Positions 1 to 9,685 of a stretch of 64,000 nucleotides of DNA are shown one piece after another. Position 1 is the first letter of the stretch; every line of letters starts with the position of its first letter. Both the position numbers and the translations under genes were made by a program. Location: NCBI GenBank assembly GCA_026770025.1, contig JAMXDE010000015.1:1302001-1366000 (forward strand). The letters are read 5' to 3'. The notes beneath the pieces are model-generated. The model saw nothing but the letters and a program-made list of their open reading frames with translations, made no database searches and had not been told where the DNA came from. The stretch is from Craspedostauros australis (lineage: Eukaryota > Bacillariophyta > Bacillariophyceae > Mastogloiales > Achnanthaceae).

Positions 1-84
1 GCGTGGGATGACAAAAGAGCGGGTCAGCTCGTCCAAGTTGATGGTGCTTCTGCCCGCATTGTGAAAAGAACGGTACATACATGA
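1..84 (+). CDS. 3' end of a paralogue of the leucine-rich protein at 2204-3532 (partial)
   Basis: Reading frame 1 is open from the window edge to a TGA at 82-84 and gives AWDDKRAGQL followed by 17 more residues. The first 33 bases match 3526-3558 at about 27 of 33 positions, which is the end of the leucine-rich gene downstream. The two copies appear to be tandem duplicates with the monooxygenase pseudogene between them. The codon that is TAG (stop) in the downstream copy is TGG (Trp) here, so this copy has a longer C-terminus. Only the tail is visible, so no function can be read from it. Confidence 0.5.
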   Translation, partial: AWDDKRAGQLVQVDGASARIVKRTVHT

Positions 85-361
85 TTGATGCGATCCTGGA
101 TGGCCTTCGACAACTCTGGTCGTCGAGTAATTAGAACAGCGCATGGAGACGGGATTGATACTCTGGTCCATGTGAGTGTGTTGTTGTACGAGTGAGATGG
201 AACAAGGGAGATGGTTGGGTGATTGTAATTGCGTGCGGTAATTGGCGAGTAGAAGGGAATGTCTAGATTGTATGAGTATGGCTGGTCCATCAACAGCAAG
301 CGAAAGCTGTCCACAGAACCTATCTGCATCACATCGCGATTTCACACCGCTCCGCACATTC

Positions 362-1225
362 TCATATTCTTAGAACAGCAGCATCCAGAACGGTCTTCTT
401 CGCAACGCCTGTCTTGTCCATCATGAAGAAGGACACACCCCAGAACTTGGCCAACGGTCCCAACGAGGCCTCCAGGCACCCCAGTAATCCAGCCTTGGCC
501 GTGACACCTGTGATGTCCATGATGCTCGTGGTGGTAGGCCATCGCTTGTCCTTGTATTCTATCTGCAGGATGTCTTTGAGGCTGTTGCCACCATTGGCTT
601 GTTCACCATGCTGCATGGTATGCTGCTGAATGGCGTTGGCCAGGCAGTAGGCGTCTTGGATGGCCTGATTGGTGCCCTGTCCAAGGAACAGAGGCATGGC
701 GTGCGCCTCATCACCGCAGACAGTCAGGACGGCGACCTTTTCTGCGCTGGTGCTTCCATTGCGGTTGCGGTTGCGATTTGTGTTGGTGGCCACCATCGCC
801 TTGGTCCATCACGCAAAGGGCTTGTGGAAGTAGATCTCCAACTCGAAGAAACGATCGGCACTGTCGATGATAGGCCTTGTGGTGTGCATGGGGATCTTGG
901 CATCGTCGATCTGCTGTCACATCTGTTGCTGGATACGCTCGGCCTCGGATCATGCCTTCCAAGCGACGTTGTTGTCGTTGGTGTCGTTATTGCTGTTGTT
1001 CTCGAAAGCATGCGCCAAGGAGAGACCGGCGATGCCACCACCGATGACTGCGATCTTCCGCCTTGGTTGGTGATTCTCATTCCCGTTGCGACTGATGCTG
1101 CTGCTGCGTTGGAGTGAGGATGACGGGGATGATGATGACAGTGAGTCCGTTGCCACCACCATGCACGCGATGCAGATGGCACCAATCATCCTCTTTTGAT
1201 GCATCAACGATGCCATTGCTGCCAT
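362..1225 (-). pseudogene. FAD-dependent monooxygenase (PHBH/UbiH-like), internally deleted and interrupted by three in-frame TGA codons
   Basis: The N-terminus has a hydrophobic leader (MIGAICIACMVVATDSLSSS) and then the FAD-binding Rossmann motif KIAVIGGGIAGLSLAHAF. The C-terminal part carries the second FAD motif of the family, GDEAHAMPLFLGQGTNQAIQDAY. Between them most of the substrate-binding middle, about 200 residues, is missing: the reading goes from an Asn/Asp run straight to SEAERIQQQM. One frame runs through the whole stretch but is broken by TGA codons at 950-952, 917-919 and 809-811. The family is normally 400 residues or more; here about 287 codons remain. Known family role: NAD(P)H-dependent hydroxylation of aromatic or isoprenoid substrates. 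I infer a dead gene, although a short leader-plus-FAD-motif transcript cannot be excluded. Confidence 0.8.
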
Positions 1226-2203
1226 TGCTGTGATTCTTCTGGTTGTGGCTGTCTCTGTGGTTGGGCGATCAATGAATGAGGAATCAAGTCAACCAGCCGG
1301 CATCGTTCGAAGTCTCTCAAGAAGCAGAGAGGGAGAGTATTGGTATGTTCTGTGGATGGACACTTGATGGTGACAGTGATCATCATGTGAGCGTTGCGGT
1401 TGTGACGATCTGTCTCAGTATTCTGCAGAGATGTCTGCAGCACCACCACCACCATCGTCATCGTCATCATCACAGAGTTCGCAATGATTGAGCGAGGCGA
1501 GATGAGTCCTGGATACGTTTGTTGTCGATTGAAACGCGAATGGTGTCACCATCGTCATCGCCATCACCCTCTCGACAAAACGTGAGAAACGCCTCCGATG
1601 TCCACCAAAGAAGTCATCGTTGTGGATCTGTCACATCGTGGTGGATTCTTCGCATCGTGGAGAATTCGTCACATTGCGGATCCACCCATTGCGGTCGTTC
1701 GATGACATCCAACTGCCGAAGAACTGTATCGATCGGAGTAGTATCACGGTTGACTCCCCCAAGACCATCACAGAGGGATGTACTCATATTACAAACTATG
1801 GTATCACATGAAGAGGGACAACTGCACAGCGTGGCCAAGTTGGGCACCATCGAAGGTCGTATCATGTGAGCGAGCGAGCCAGCTTCGGATCGTGATGTGC
1901 CTGTCCACGGTCGTACCATACCATATCATACCATCGCACAGGATGTCATACACTGTGGTGGAACTGCGCAAGTCCATGCAGGCATGTTGACTGACGACAC
2001 GTTGCTTCATGATGAATGCACAGGATCATGAAATGGAAGACAGCAAACTTGAGCAGATGAGCTCACAATCGCCATCCAAGCGCAACTGATTTGGGACGAC
2101 ACACTCTACCAGCACTACTCGTACGATTGTACCACCAATAACAACAATCACCAGCAGCACGGACAACAGCAACGACAGCAACGACAGCGACAACAAGAAA
2201 AGG
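1226..2203. other. Intergenic region with trinucleotide runs
   Basis: No ORF here has recognisable protein character. A CAC/CATCGT trinucleotide run lies at 1441-1473. The last 110 bases are open in frame with the next gene but have no ATG before 2204. Confidence 0.6.
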
Positions 2204-3532
2204 ATGAACCGGAACATGGATGTTGTCACCAACACCAATACCAGCAGCGATCATGATCCAGACTTCAAGACTTTCTGGAAACAACTCCATCGAAATGAGC
2301 TGCCACCGAAGACCATGTTCAATGTGCAGAGTCATCCAAGACAGCAGATCCACTGCTACAGTGTCACACCCAAGCGGATGGAACACTGGGACATGGCCGT
2401 CGAAGCAGGATTCACTTTTGATGACTTGAAATTGATGCAGCGGCGGCACGATCACGTTGCTTTATCACCTCGTGTTCTACTGAGTGGTTCGTTTCGCAGG
2501 GGCCGAGGGCGGATGTATATTGGATCCCTACATCTGAACTTCGGCAGCAATGACCAATTCGGAGAAGAAGACAAGCAAGTGATTCGCTTCGTACTTCGAT
2601 TGGCTGCCAAACACCCATTTGAATCTTCATCCGACGAAGGCATCTACTTGACTCAATCCTTCATGAAGATGAAGCAGCTCCACGATATCCCTCTTGTGAC
2701 ACATCGTGTGAAGTTGTACTCATGTGATCTTGTTGATTGCGACAAACTCATGTTCAACATCTCACAAAACTCGAAGTGGGTTGCGTTTACTTCCTGTAAG
2801 CTCGCCAATGGAGGCGCTGATTTGTGCAGATGGCTGTCTCCAAACAATTGCAGCGTCACCGAAGTATCCTTTAAAATCACCCATATCACTCGCGATAGCT
2901 TGGCAAAGCTATTCCAGTCAAACAAGCGCATCAACAAGCTCGACATCACTTTTCATGGTGACTACAACGGACAACGAACCTACTCACAAGAAGAAATCGA
3001 CCAGATCATCAAACTCCTTTCGGATGCGTCACACCTGAAGAAGCTCAAAGTTTCCAATCATTGGTTTGAGTTATCGCGACAAGAGCTGGATACAAGGCTC
3101 GATGCATTGATATCGCTTCTGGGAAACAAGAGCTTGTCATCTCTCACATACTGGGACTTCTTGCATCCCGACTTGTCTGAGGTTCCGCCCGAGATCTCCT
3201 CGGCACAAATGGAAGCACTTCAGCAAGCCTTGGAGCAGACTACCCAACTCACCTATCTCGACATTGATCCACGCCCGCCTGGCGAACATGCCCATTCGTA
3301 CAATGCGCTTGTTGAACATAGCTTGCGGCGAAATCATCGCAACAAGGTGAGAGCAGTGCTGGGTTCCCTTCCAACATGGTCGCGGCCACTGGCCCTGTTT
3401 GGGGAGATGCTGATGAGAACAAGCAAACGTCGGTGTACAATGTATGCAATTGGTCTAATGGGCACAATGGATCCCATGAGCGAGACTTTCAACATTCTGC
3501 TGCAGGGCAGTGAGACGTTGAAACAGGCGTAG
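2204..3532 (+). CDS. Leucine-rich-repeat-like protein of unknown function
   Basis: A single-exon ORF of 442 residues. From about residue 165 onward it shows irregular leucine-spaced segments (INKLDITFHG, LKKLKVSNHW, LSSLTYWDF, LTYLDIDPRP), typical of divergent ribonuclease-inhibitor-like repeats that form a binding surface. I see no F-box, kinase or membrane segment. ATG 2204 is the only Met in the open stretch, which begins after a stop at 2087-2089. The frame ends at TAG 3530-3532 but stays open for another 41 codons to TGA 3656-3658 (DDKRANQLAAPKEDLISH and on). The upstream paralogue at the window start has TGG at the equivalent codon, so this TAG may be a recent premature stop that trimmed a basic tail. 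Function is unknown; such proteins usually mediate protein contacts. Confidence 0.7.
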   Translation: MNRNMDVVTNTNTSSDHDPDFKTFWKQLHRNELPPKTMFNVQSHPRQQIHCYSVTPKRMEHWDMAVEAGFTFDDLKLMQRRHDHVALSPRVLLSGSFRRGRGRMYIGSLHLNFGSNDQFGEEDKQVIRFVLRLAAKHPFESSSDEGIYLTQSFMKMKQLHDIPLVTHRVKLYSCDLVDCDKLMFNISQNSKWVAFTSCKLANGGADLCRWLSPNNCSVTEVSFKITHITRDSLAKLFQSNKRINKLDITFHGDYNGQRTYSQEEIDQIIKLLSDASHLKKLKVSNHWFELSRQELDTRLDALISLLGNKSLSSLTYWDFLHPDLSEVPPEISSAQMEALQQALEQTTQLTYLDIDPRPPGEHAHSYNALVEHSLRRNHRNKVRAVLGSLPTWSRPLALFGEMLMRTSKRRCTMYAIGLMGTMDPMSETFNILLQGSETLKQA

Positions 3533-3658
3533 GATGACAAGAGAGCGAATCAGCTTGCCGCACCAAAAGAAGATCTCATTTCCCACGATAAACCACGGCA
3601 CAAGAAGCGGCATCGCCTTGATGAAACCAAGGCACTTCTGCGAGTGTGGCAGAAGTGA

Positions 3659-3708
3659 TCGTAGACTGGTGGTACTTATCAATACAATGGTGCTTCAGCT
3701 TGACTGTT

Positions 3709-3746
<38 letters not shown>

Positions 3747-4442
3747 TATCGACGATCGACAGAGGACAATTCATATCGTGGGACAGTACGCAGTCTTACT
3801 CCAATTAGTTTTAATGCGCTGGTACTATTGGTTGACGTGTATGGTGTACGGGGAGAGAGGATGTGGCGGGTCCATTGGTGCCTTCACAAATGCCACGCAG
3901 CATCAACCTTGGGAACTCCTCGGAGAGGTTGTGGTGAGGTTTCCCTCGTCGATTTTGGTGTCGCATCTGGGAGCTTGCCGCATGTCTACAGGCACTGGTA
4001 GGTGTGTGCAGTTGGAAGAGTGGGGTCAACTTTTGTCGATGCGTCATGGACCCAACAGTGATTGCCGCTGTTGCTCAACATGATCAGCGGCATGATCAGC
4101 AGTGACGGAACCGGAAGGCATGAATGCTGCACAAAGGAGTATAATAGGATTGAGAGAATCTTCATTCTTCTGCTGATGACTCACGGCGTGGTTGTAATCA
4201 TGATGATGACGACAGTGTAGATGACGACAATGTAGATGATGACGGGATCATAAGCTCATCATGCCATCCGCCCCCCGATAGGTGGTCGTTGCATACTCGT
4301 TCACATCGGTGGCAATCCCTCTTCGTGTATCATGTATTATACGATTGATCAGGTGAGAGCAGTCCGGCCGCGCCTCGACTGCACACCTAGCTCTGTGAGC
4401 GAGTCCATGTTCGGTGATGACCGAGCGTTGTCTGTCGTTCTT
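3659..4442. other. Intergenic region with a GA microsatellite
   Basis: No gene recognised. It contains the GA run at 3712-3742 and GATGATGAC-type short repeats around 4200-4250. It is the 3' flank shared by the leucine-rich gene and the first SDR, which converge here. Confidence 0.6.
3712..3742. repeat. (GA)n microsatellite
   Basis: About 15 uninterrupted AG/GA dinucleotides, directly visible. Confidence 0.95.
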
Positions 4443-5513
4443 CTAAGTTTGCTTTGGATGGATTGGTGGGACGTAAAACGGCGTTCGCATGAAGATCTTG
4501 TCTTTGGAGGATTCCGGCAACCAGCTGATCAATCGGAAGACGGTGTTGGCGCCAGCGCCAACCCACTTTGACGCCGGCAACTTCTCGATGTCGGTCTCGA
4601 TGAACTTTGCGAGGGTACCGACCACGATGCCTGCTGACTGGTTGCCAGTCATATCTCTGGACTCATGCTCGGCCAGATTTGTATTCTTCCATTCTCTCAC
4701 TTTCTCGGCATCGTACATGGCCTTCACGTCCTTCGGCGCATTCTCCAGATTGAAATCTATCCTGTCGAAGTACTCACGCATCATATCAGTCTTGATGGCG
4801 CTTGGGCGGATCTTCACGACGCAAATATTCAAAGTGCTGAGCTCCATCCGAAGCGAGTCGCTCCATGCCTCCACTGCATACTTGCTCGCACTATACGTCG
4901 ACATGTTTCCCCAGGAAAGTTTGCCAATGATCGAGCTGAGATTGAGGATGCGTGCACCCTCCGGCAGGGACATGGATGTATTGATCATGAGTGGCAGCAA
5001 GGCCTTCGTCACGCGAAGGCAGCCAAAGAAATTCACGTCCATGGTCTTCTTGTAGGAGGAGATATCACGGAACCAAACGAAATCACCAGGATCCAGGATG
5101 CCCGCATTGTTCACGATTGTGTGCAACACGATATTCGGGTCGACCACCATGGTTGCTGCTTTCTTTTCCATCCTGGCAATGTCAACATCGGACGTCACAT
5201 CACACTTCATCGCGACGAGGCTCTCGGGCGCCAGCTTATTCAGCATAGTCGCGCTCTCCTCCTTCAATGTGAGCGCCAGGACCATATACCTTGGGTTCTG
5301 ACTCAGCTTCTCCACCAGCACCCGTCCGAAGCCACGGTCGCATCCTGAAACGACGACCAATCGTTTGCGTTCGTCATTTGGATCGGCCTTGGTCTTCCCA
5401 GATCTTGCCTTCCTGAGGAGAAGGTAAGCGGCAATAGCAGCCACCGAAGCCCCTGCGGCGATGCTAGTCGTGTCGGCCTTGATGGAGGTGGAAGAGATAC
5501 GGGAAAGAAGCAT
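4443..5513 (-). CDS. Short-chain dehydrogenase/reductase, copy 1 (17-beta-HSD/retinol-dehydrogenase-like), membrane-anchored
   Basis: A single-exon protein of 356 residues. A hydrophobic segment at residues 16-33 probably anchors it in a membrane. The classical SDR order follows: NAD(P) turn SGCDRGFG at 56-63 (the SDR9C form of TGxxxGxG), VNNAG at 134-138, catalytic Ser194, and the Tyr207-x3-Lys211 pair in YSASK. The family oxidises or reduces hydroxyl or keto groups of steroids, retinoids or fatty acyl compounds with NAD(P); the substrate here is unknown. All catalytic residues are present, so the enzyme is probably active. It is a tandem paralogue of the gene at 7428-8483 on the same strand, with long identical blocks (KRLVVVSGCDRG, VLHTIVNNAG). 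The start at 5513 is an ATG just before the hydrophobic segment. Confidence 0.92.
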   Translation of the reverse strand: MLLSRISSTSIKADTTSIAAGASVAAIAAYLLLRKARSGKTKADPNDERKRLVVVSGCDRGFGRVLVEKLSQNPRYMVLALTLKEESATMLNKLAPESLVAMKCDVTSDVDIARMEKKAATMVVDPNIVLHTIVNNAGILDPGDFVWFRDISSYKKTMDVNFFGCLRVTKALLPLMINTSMSLPEGARILNLSSIIGKLSWGNMSTYSASKYAVEAWSDSLRMELSTLNICVVKIRPSAIKTDMMREYFDRIDFNLENAPKDVKAMYDAEKVREWKNTNLAEHESRDMTGNQSAGIVVGTLAKFIETDIEKLPASKWVGAGANTVFRLISWLPESSKDKIFMRTPFYVPPIHPKQT

Positions 5514-6208
5514 GGTCGTTGGTGCGTGTCCTTGTTCGTGTGCTCCTTCTTCTCACACCTTGAGTGTCGCCGATCTGGTGATTTGTGAGGCGAGGAAAAG
5601 CAATTTCTGCGAGGATGCTGTTTCCCTCCTGGTCCTCGCTGCACAACGATCGTTGGGGCTCTGACATCCAAACATCCATGCCTTCCAGACTACATTACGC
5701 GTGCGAGGACATGCCACATGCTGCACAGAGTGAAGGCAGACGACGTCCAATGGAACCATGTGCACATCGTGCTGATGTGACACGTCGCTGTTGTTGAAGT
5801 CACGGACAGAACGCAAAAGGCTCCTCTGTCTGGTTGAACTGCGCGCAGTCTGATGGCATTTATCGATCACCCCTTTCCCAACACGACAAGACAACAGCGA
5901 TGCTGGAGTATGAGCTGCTCTTTGTGCAGGATTGGCAAGGACGGGGCATTATCACTTCTGTCATGGGAAGGAACAGAACATCGCCGCAACCAACCTGCCT
6001 GGATCTTTGCGCGATTCGCAGAAGTTGTGGAACACAGAGACGGTCCAACCTCTCCGACTGTCCACGCCATCGACGGCTGCCATCACGATTGTGCTGTTCC
6101 TTGAAGTTGCGAAGAGGATCCAAACGCATCAATTCTGGATTCCAAAATAGTTCTTAAATATAATTATTACCGTAACTTCCAATTGACGATGAGGACAGAA
6201 GTCGCTCT
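5514..6208. other. Intergenic region upstream of SDR copy 1
   Basis: No supported gene. It should contain the promoter of SDR copy 1. The AT-rich stretch around 6150-6180 borders the inverted-repeat element. Confidence 0.5.
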
Positions 6209-6394
6209 GGACCGTCCGGTACTTGGATTAGTCATGGATAAAACCGAAGGACAGACCGCCAATCGAACTTCATGACGTTTCGAATTGAGTCCCGCGTAAC
6301 CCTGTTCTGTCTTCAAGTAACAATTTGAATAATAATGGACGTTATATTGACGTTACGCATGTCGGTCTTATTCCATGTTAGATAGCATGGCTGG

Positions 6395-6530
6395 CGTGTT
6401 TCAGAATGATTCAGAATCAGACTCCGATTCAGAACGGATTCAGACTTTCAGAACCGATTCAGAACGGAGTCAGAACTTCAGAACTTCTGACTTTTTCCAT
6501 TCTGATTCTGAATCGAGAGTGTCTCCCCCA
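6395..6530. repeat. Left subterminal TTCAGAA repeat cluster
   Basis: Roughly ten imperfect copies of GATTCAGAACG or CTTTCAGAAC, ending in copies of the reverse orientation (TTCTGATTCTGAATC). It mirrors the cluster at 6929-7055 and suggests transposase-binding sites inside the inverted-repeat element. Confidence 0.75.
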
Positions 6531-6576
6531 GTGATCGTCGCGGGGGCTTCGCTGCGACATCAACAACATGACCACG

Positions 6577-6700
6577 AGCCGAAGCATGTTGGCACCAAAA
6601 AAGATGTCGTAGCCGATGTGATGACGAAGGCTAACATGTTACTCTACTCAGTATTCTGTTCTTTGGTGGAATGTTATCTTGTCAGCCATCGAAAATCGAA
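6577..6700 (+). mobile_element. Possible fossil fragment of a Ty1/copia pol (RNase H end)
   Basis: A short stretch reads HVGTKKDVVADVMTKAN, which resembles the conserved end of copia RNase H (H-V/I-x-T-K...A-D-x-x-T-K). Nothing else of such an element is recognisable here. It appears to be a small, old, broken piece carried inside the inverted-repeat element. A chance match cannot be excluded. Confidence 0.35.
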
Positions 6701-6928
6701 GAATACGTACTTGCAACCTGATGAGTGAAGAGTTGCAAGCATGCAGCAACAGAAACAGAGACAATGGAGTAGCTATCGATTATTTGCGTGTGGGTGCTTG
6801 GAAGCAAACAACGAAGAAGCAGCTGTTGTGTTACCAAGTTGTCATGTTAGGAAGGCGTTAGTAGATGTTATGCGCCATGTTTCAAATAACGACAATCTTG
6901 TGCAGAACTTGACTTGCATCCGCGACAG

Positions 6929-7055
6929 CATTCAGACTTTCAGAATGGATTCAGAACGGAGTCAGAACGGATTCAGAACTTCAGAAGTTCTGATTCAGAA
7001 CTTCAGAAGTTCTGATTCTGAATTCAGAATGAGCAGTCTGATTCAGAACGGTGAC
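6929..7055. repeat. Right subterminal TTCAGAA repeat cluster
   Basis: A second cluster of GATTCAGAACG-type units, including two copies of a palindromic CTTCAGAAGTTCTGATTCAG-like block. It is the counterpart of the cluster at 6395-6530. Confidence 0.75.
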
Positions 7056-7427
7056 AGGAAGACACTCAAGTGTTCCGTGTTGGCTGGCCTGTCCTGCTCT
7101 CTAACCGTTACTAAATTGATACAACCGTTATATTTAGTCTCCAAGCATGTTTTGGAAGGATTGAAACGCGAACCCACGAAAATGATGTAGTACGAGTCTA
7201 ATGAGTCAAATGAAACCGTCTTATTTATCCACGACTAATCCAAGTACCGGACGGTCCTGTTGCATTGCCAGCGCTCCTGCGTGTCGGTCTCTGTGGTCTT
7301 CATTGTCACTATATCCGTCCACGACACTATTCCCGCGCTAAGCATGCGCCAATGTTGGCATTGTTGTCAGCTTGCTCAACGAGAGTTGCGGAGAGACAAG
7401 CACAGTCGTCGTCGTCGTCGTTGCTTC

Positions 7428-8483
7428 TCATGTGCTGACAGATTTTGGATCATCCGGATGGGTCGGTGGGACGTAGAACGGTTCGCCCATGAAGAGCCTG
7501 TCCGTCACGAAGTCAGGCAGCCAGCTCAACACACGGATTACGGTCTTGGCGTCACCACCTACCCATTCTGCTGTTGGCAATTCACTGATGTCAGCCTCAA
7601 TGAATCTCTCCAGAGTGTCGACGGCGACGGTGGCTGGGAAGGCACCTCCCGACTTGTTGGGGTCCGAATGATCCAGCATTGCCTGCCACCATTTCTCGGC
7701 TCGCTTTAGATCGAACATGGCCCGCACGTCATCCGGCGCGTTCGTGAGGTTCGATTTCATGCTCCGCACGAACTCGAGCGGCATGTCCGTCTTGATGGTG
7801 CCAGGACGAAGCTTCACCACGCGGATGTTGAACCTGCTCACTTCCAGCCGGAGAGAGTCACTCCACGCCTCCATGGCGGCCTTGCTTGCGCTGTATGCCG
7901 AGTTACCTCCCGTTGATACCTTGCCGCAAACCGAGCTGAGGTTGAGGATGCGGGCGCCTTCTGCCATCAACATGGATGTCTTGATCATGTGCGGTAGCAG
8001 AGCCTTCGTCAAACGAAGGCTGCCCAAGAAGTTGACGTTCATGGTCCACTCAAACGACGAGATGTCGCGAAACCAAATGAAGTCACCAGGATTGGCGACT
8101 CCCGCATTGTTCACAATGGTGTGGAGAACGATGTCTGGATCTGCAACCATGTCCGCCACCTTCTTCTCCATGTTGGCAATGTCGCAGTCCGATGTCACAT
8201 CGCACTTCATGGCAAGGAGACGGTCCCGAACCAACTTATTGAGTGCCGTGACATTCTCTTCCTTCAAAGTTAGAGCAAGGATGATGTACCTTGGGTTGCT
8301 GCTGAGTTGCTCGACGAGTAGTCGTCCCAAGCCTCGGTCGCAACCTGAAACGACCACTAAACGCTTCCGCTTGTCATTTGGATCAGTTTTGTTGCCTCGA
8401 GATCCTGGTTTCGCAAGCAGAAAACAGGTGACGATCGCAGCCAACGAAACCAATGCCGTAGTGCGAGCCGCATTCGCATCCAT
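7428..8483 (-). CDS. Short-chain dehydrogenase/reductase, copy 2
   Basis: A single-exon protein of 351 residues and tandem paralogue of 4443-5513. An N-terminal hydrophobic segment at residues 9-24 suggests a membrane anchor. SDR motifs: SGCDRGLG at 46-53, VNNAG at 124-128, Ser184, and Tyr197-x3-Lys201 in YSASK. Differences from copy 1 lie mainly in the substrate loop after the active site and in the N-terminus, while the cofactor half is nearly unchanged, consistent with duplication followed by divergence in substrate preference. The likely reaction is NAD(P)-dependent alcohol/ketone interconversion of a hydrophobic substrate; the substrate is unknown. The ATG at 8483 directly precedes the hydrophobic segment, and the gene ends in TGA, showing that TGA is a normal stop in this genome. 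Confidence 0.92.
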   Translation of the reverse strand: MDANAARTTALVSLAAIVTCFLLAKPGSRGNKTDPNDKRKRLVVVSGCDRGLGRLLVEQLSSNPRYIILALTLKEENVTALNKLVRDRLLAMKCDVTSDCDIANMEKKVADMVADPDIVLHTIVNNAGVANPGDFIWFRDISSFEWTMNVNFLGSLRLTKALLPHMIKTSMLMAEGARILNLSSVCGKVSTGGNSAYSASKAAMEAWSDSLRLEVSRFNIRVVKLRPGTIKTDMPLEFVRSMKSNLTNAPDDVRAMFDLKRAEKWWQAMLDHSDPNKSGGAFPATVAVDTLERFIEADISELPTAEWVGGDAKTVIRVLSWLPDFVTDRLFMGEPFYVPPTHPDDPKSVST

Positions 8484-9685
8484 GGAAATGGGAGGGATCT
8501 GGAAAGGAGACGTGGTTTGTCGCTGTGTGGCTTTGCTCTGGTCCGGTCTCCCGTTGTTTGATTGATTGAAATGTTCTCAACAGTTTCTTTTCCTTTCCCT
8601 TGGCAAGCTCCAGATGATACTCTATTGGTGCATGGATGCGATGTGATGTGATAGAAAGCAAGCCAAGGCGCGGAAGAGGGTGGTTCGATGGGATCAGTTG
8701 AAGTGAGACAAAAGGATGCAGAGTAAATCATGTTCGCAGCACAGCTCGGCGCATCCATCGTCCCATTGTCTTCACAGTCGCTATCGTCCCCATCAAATGC
8801 ATGTCTGTTCGTATCGAAGGCTTGCAATCCAGATCACGAGATCGTTGCGATCTAGCTGTAACTTGAACGAGGCAAACACCAATCCGTACTCACCGCCACG
8901 ACTTCCCGAATCTTTGGATTTATGCCAGCAATAGGGTTTGCTCGTTCTGTTGCGCTCCACCGCTCACACCTGCAACATGGTCGCTCCCTCGACGCTCAAT
9001 CTCTTTCGGCGCTGTCACCTGCACCGCTGCACCTTGTTGATGTTATGATACAGGATCTGAAAGGAAATCTTCTCTCTCCTTTCCAAACCTCCGGATTGGA
9101 AAAGGCATCTACACCCAACGTCCCCGCTGCATCAATGGATGGCATCCCCATGCCAGGTATTGCGATGATGCACAGCAGATCGTAGAAACACGGATTGGCT
9201 GGGTTCAATACCTGTGTGGATGTCACATCAATCTCCCTTGGAGTGGGCACTCCACAACTGGGTATTATAATAGCAGAAAAAGCTCTGTCCGCCAAGTCCT
9301 GGAGAGTTCCGCCATCCTGGACGCGAATAATGATGGTGGCGCCAACGAGTCCTGGATCGTCCTGCTATTCGTGACCAACACGCCACAAGTGTCACAAAGA
9401 TACCTTTGTGCAATCGGGTTTCGCCAGACAGCCACGTCAACAACAAACAGCCAAACAGCGACAACACATACCTCGTCGAGACACAGCCAAACATGCCATA
9501 AGCTGACAGACATCCACGAGGATACGCGTAGATCGTACCATTCCAGCACAATACGAGTTCAGAGGAAGAGAGGGTGCTCGATCCATCTGTTTGATAGGTG
9601 CAAAAGCATCAAACCCCATTTCTACTGTTGTATTATGTACCATATCCCAACTTTTCTCCCCCGACCTGTGCCCTTGCTCCATCGT
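8484..9685. other. Intergenic region between SDR copy 2 and the DUF6824-like gene
   Basis: Small ORFs occur on both strands (for example about 100 codons at 8996-9295 minus), but none has a recognisable domain. A promoter for SDR copy 2 is expected near 8484-8700. Confidence 0.5.

Larger units (their letters stand above)
6209..7257. mobile_element. Non-autonomous DNA transposon-like element with terminal inverted repeats
   Basis: The first 34 bases (6209-6242, GGACCGTCCGGTACTTGGAT and on) are repeated in inverted orientation at 7224-7257 with one mismatch. Just inside the ends lie two clusters of 10-11 bp GATTCAGAACG-type units. I see no intact transposase, so the element would need enzymes from elsewhere. 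No clear target-site duplication is visible, so the superfamily is undecided. It lies between the two tandem SDR genes. Confidence 0.75.

Noticed and set aside
1441-1473. CRISPR-like or satellite array
   Set aside because: It is a simple CAC/CATCGT trinucleotide run without spacers. No CRISPR array was seen anywhere in the window.
8996-9295. A 99-codon minus-strand ORF with moderately protein-like composition
   Set aside because: Its first codon is unclear, it has no recognisable motif and no splice partner.
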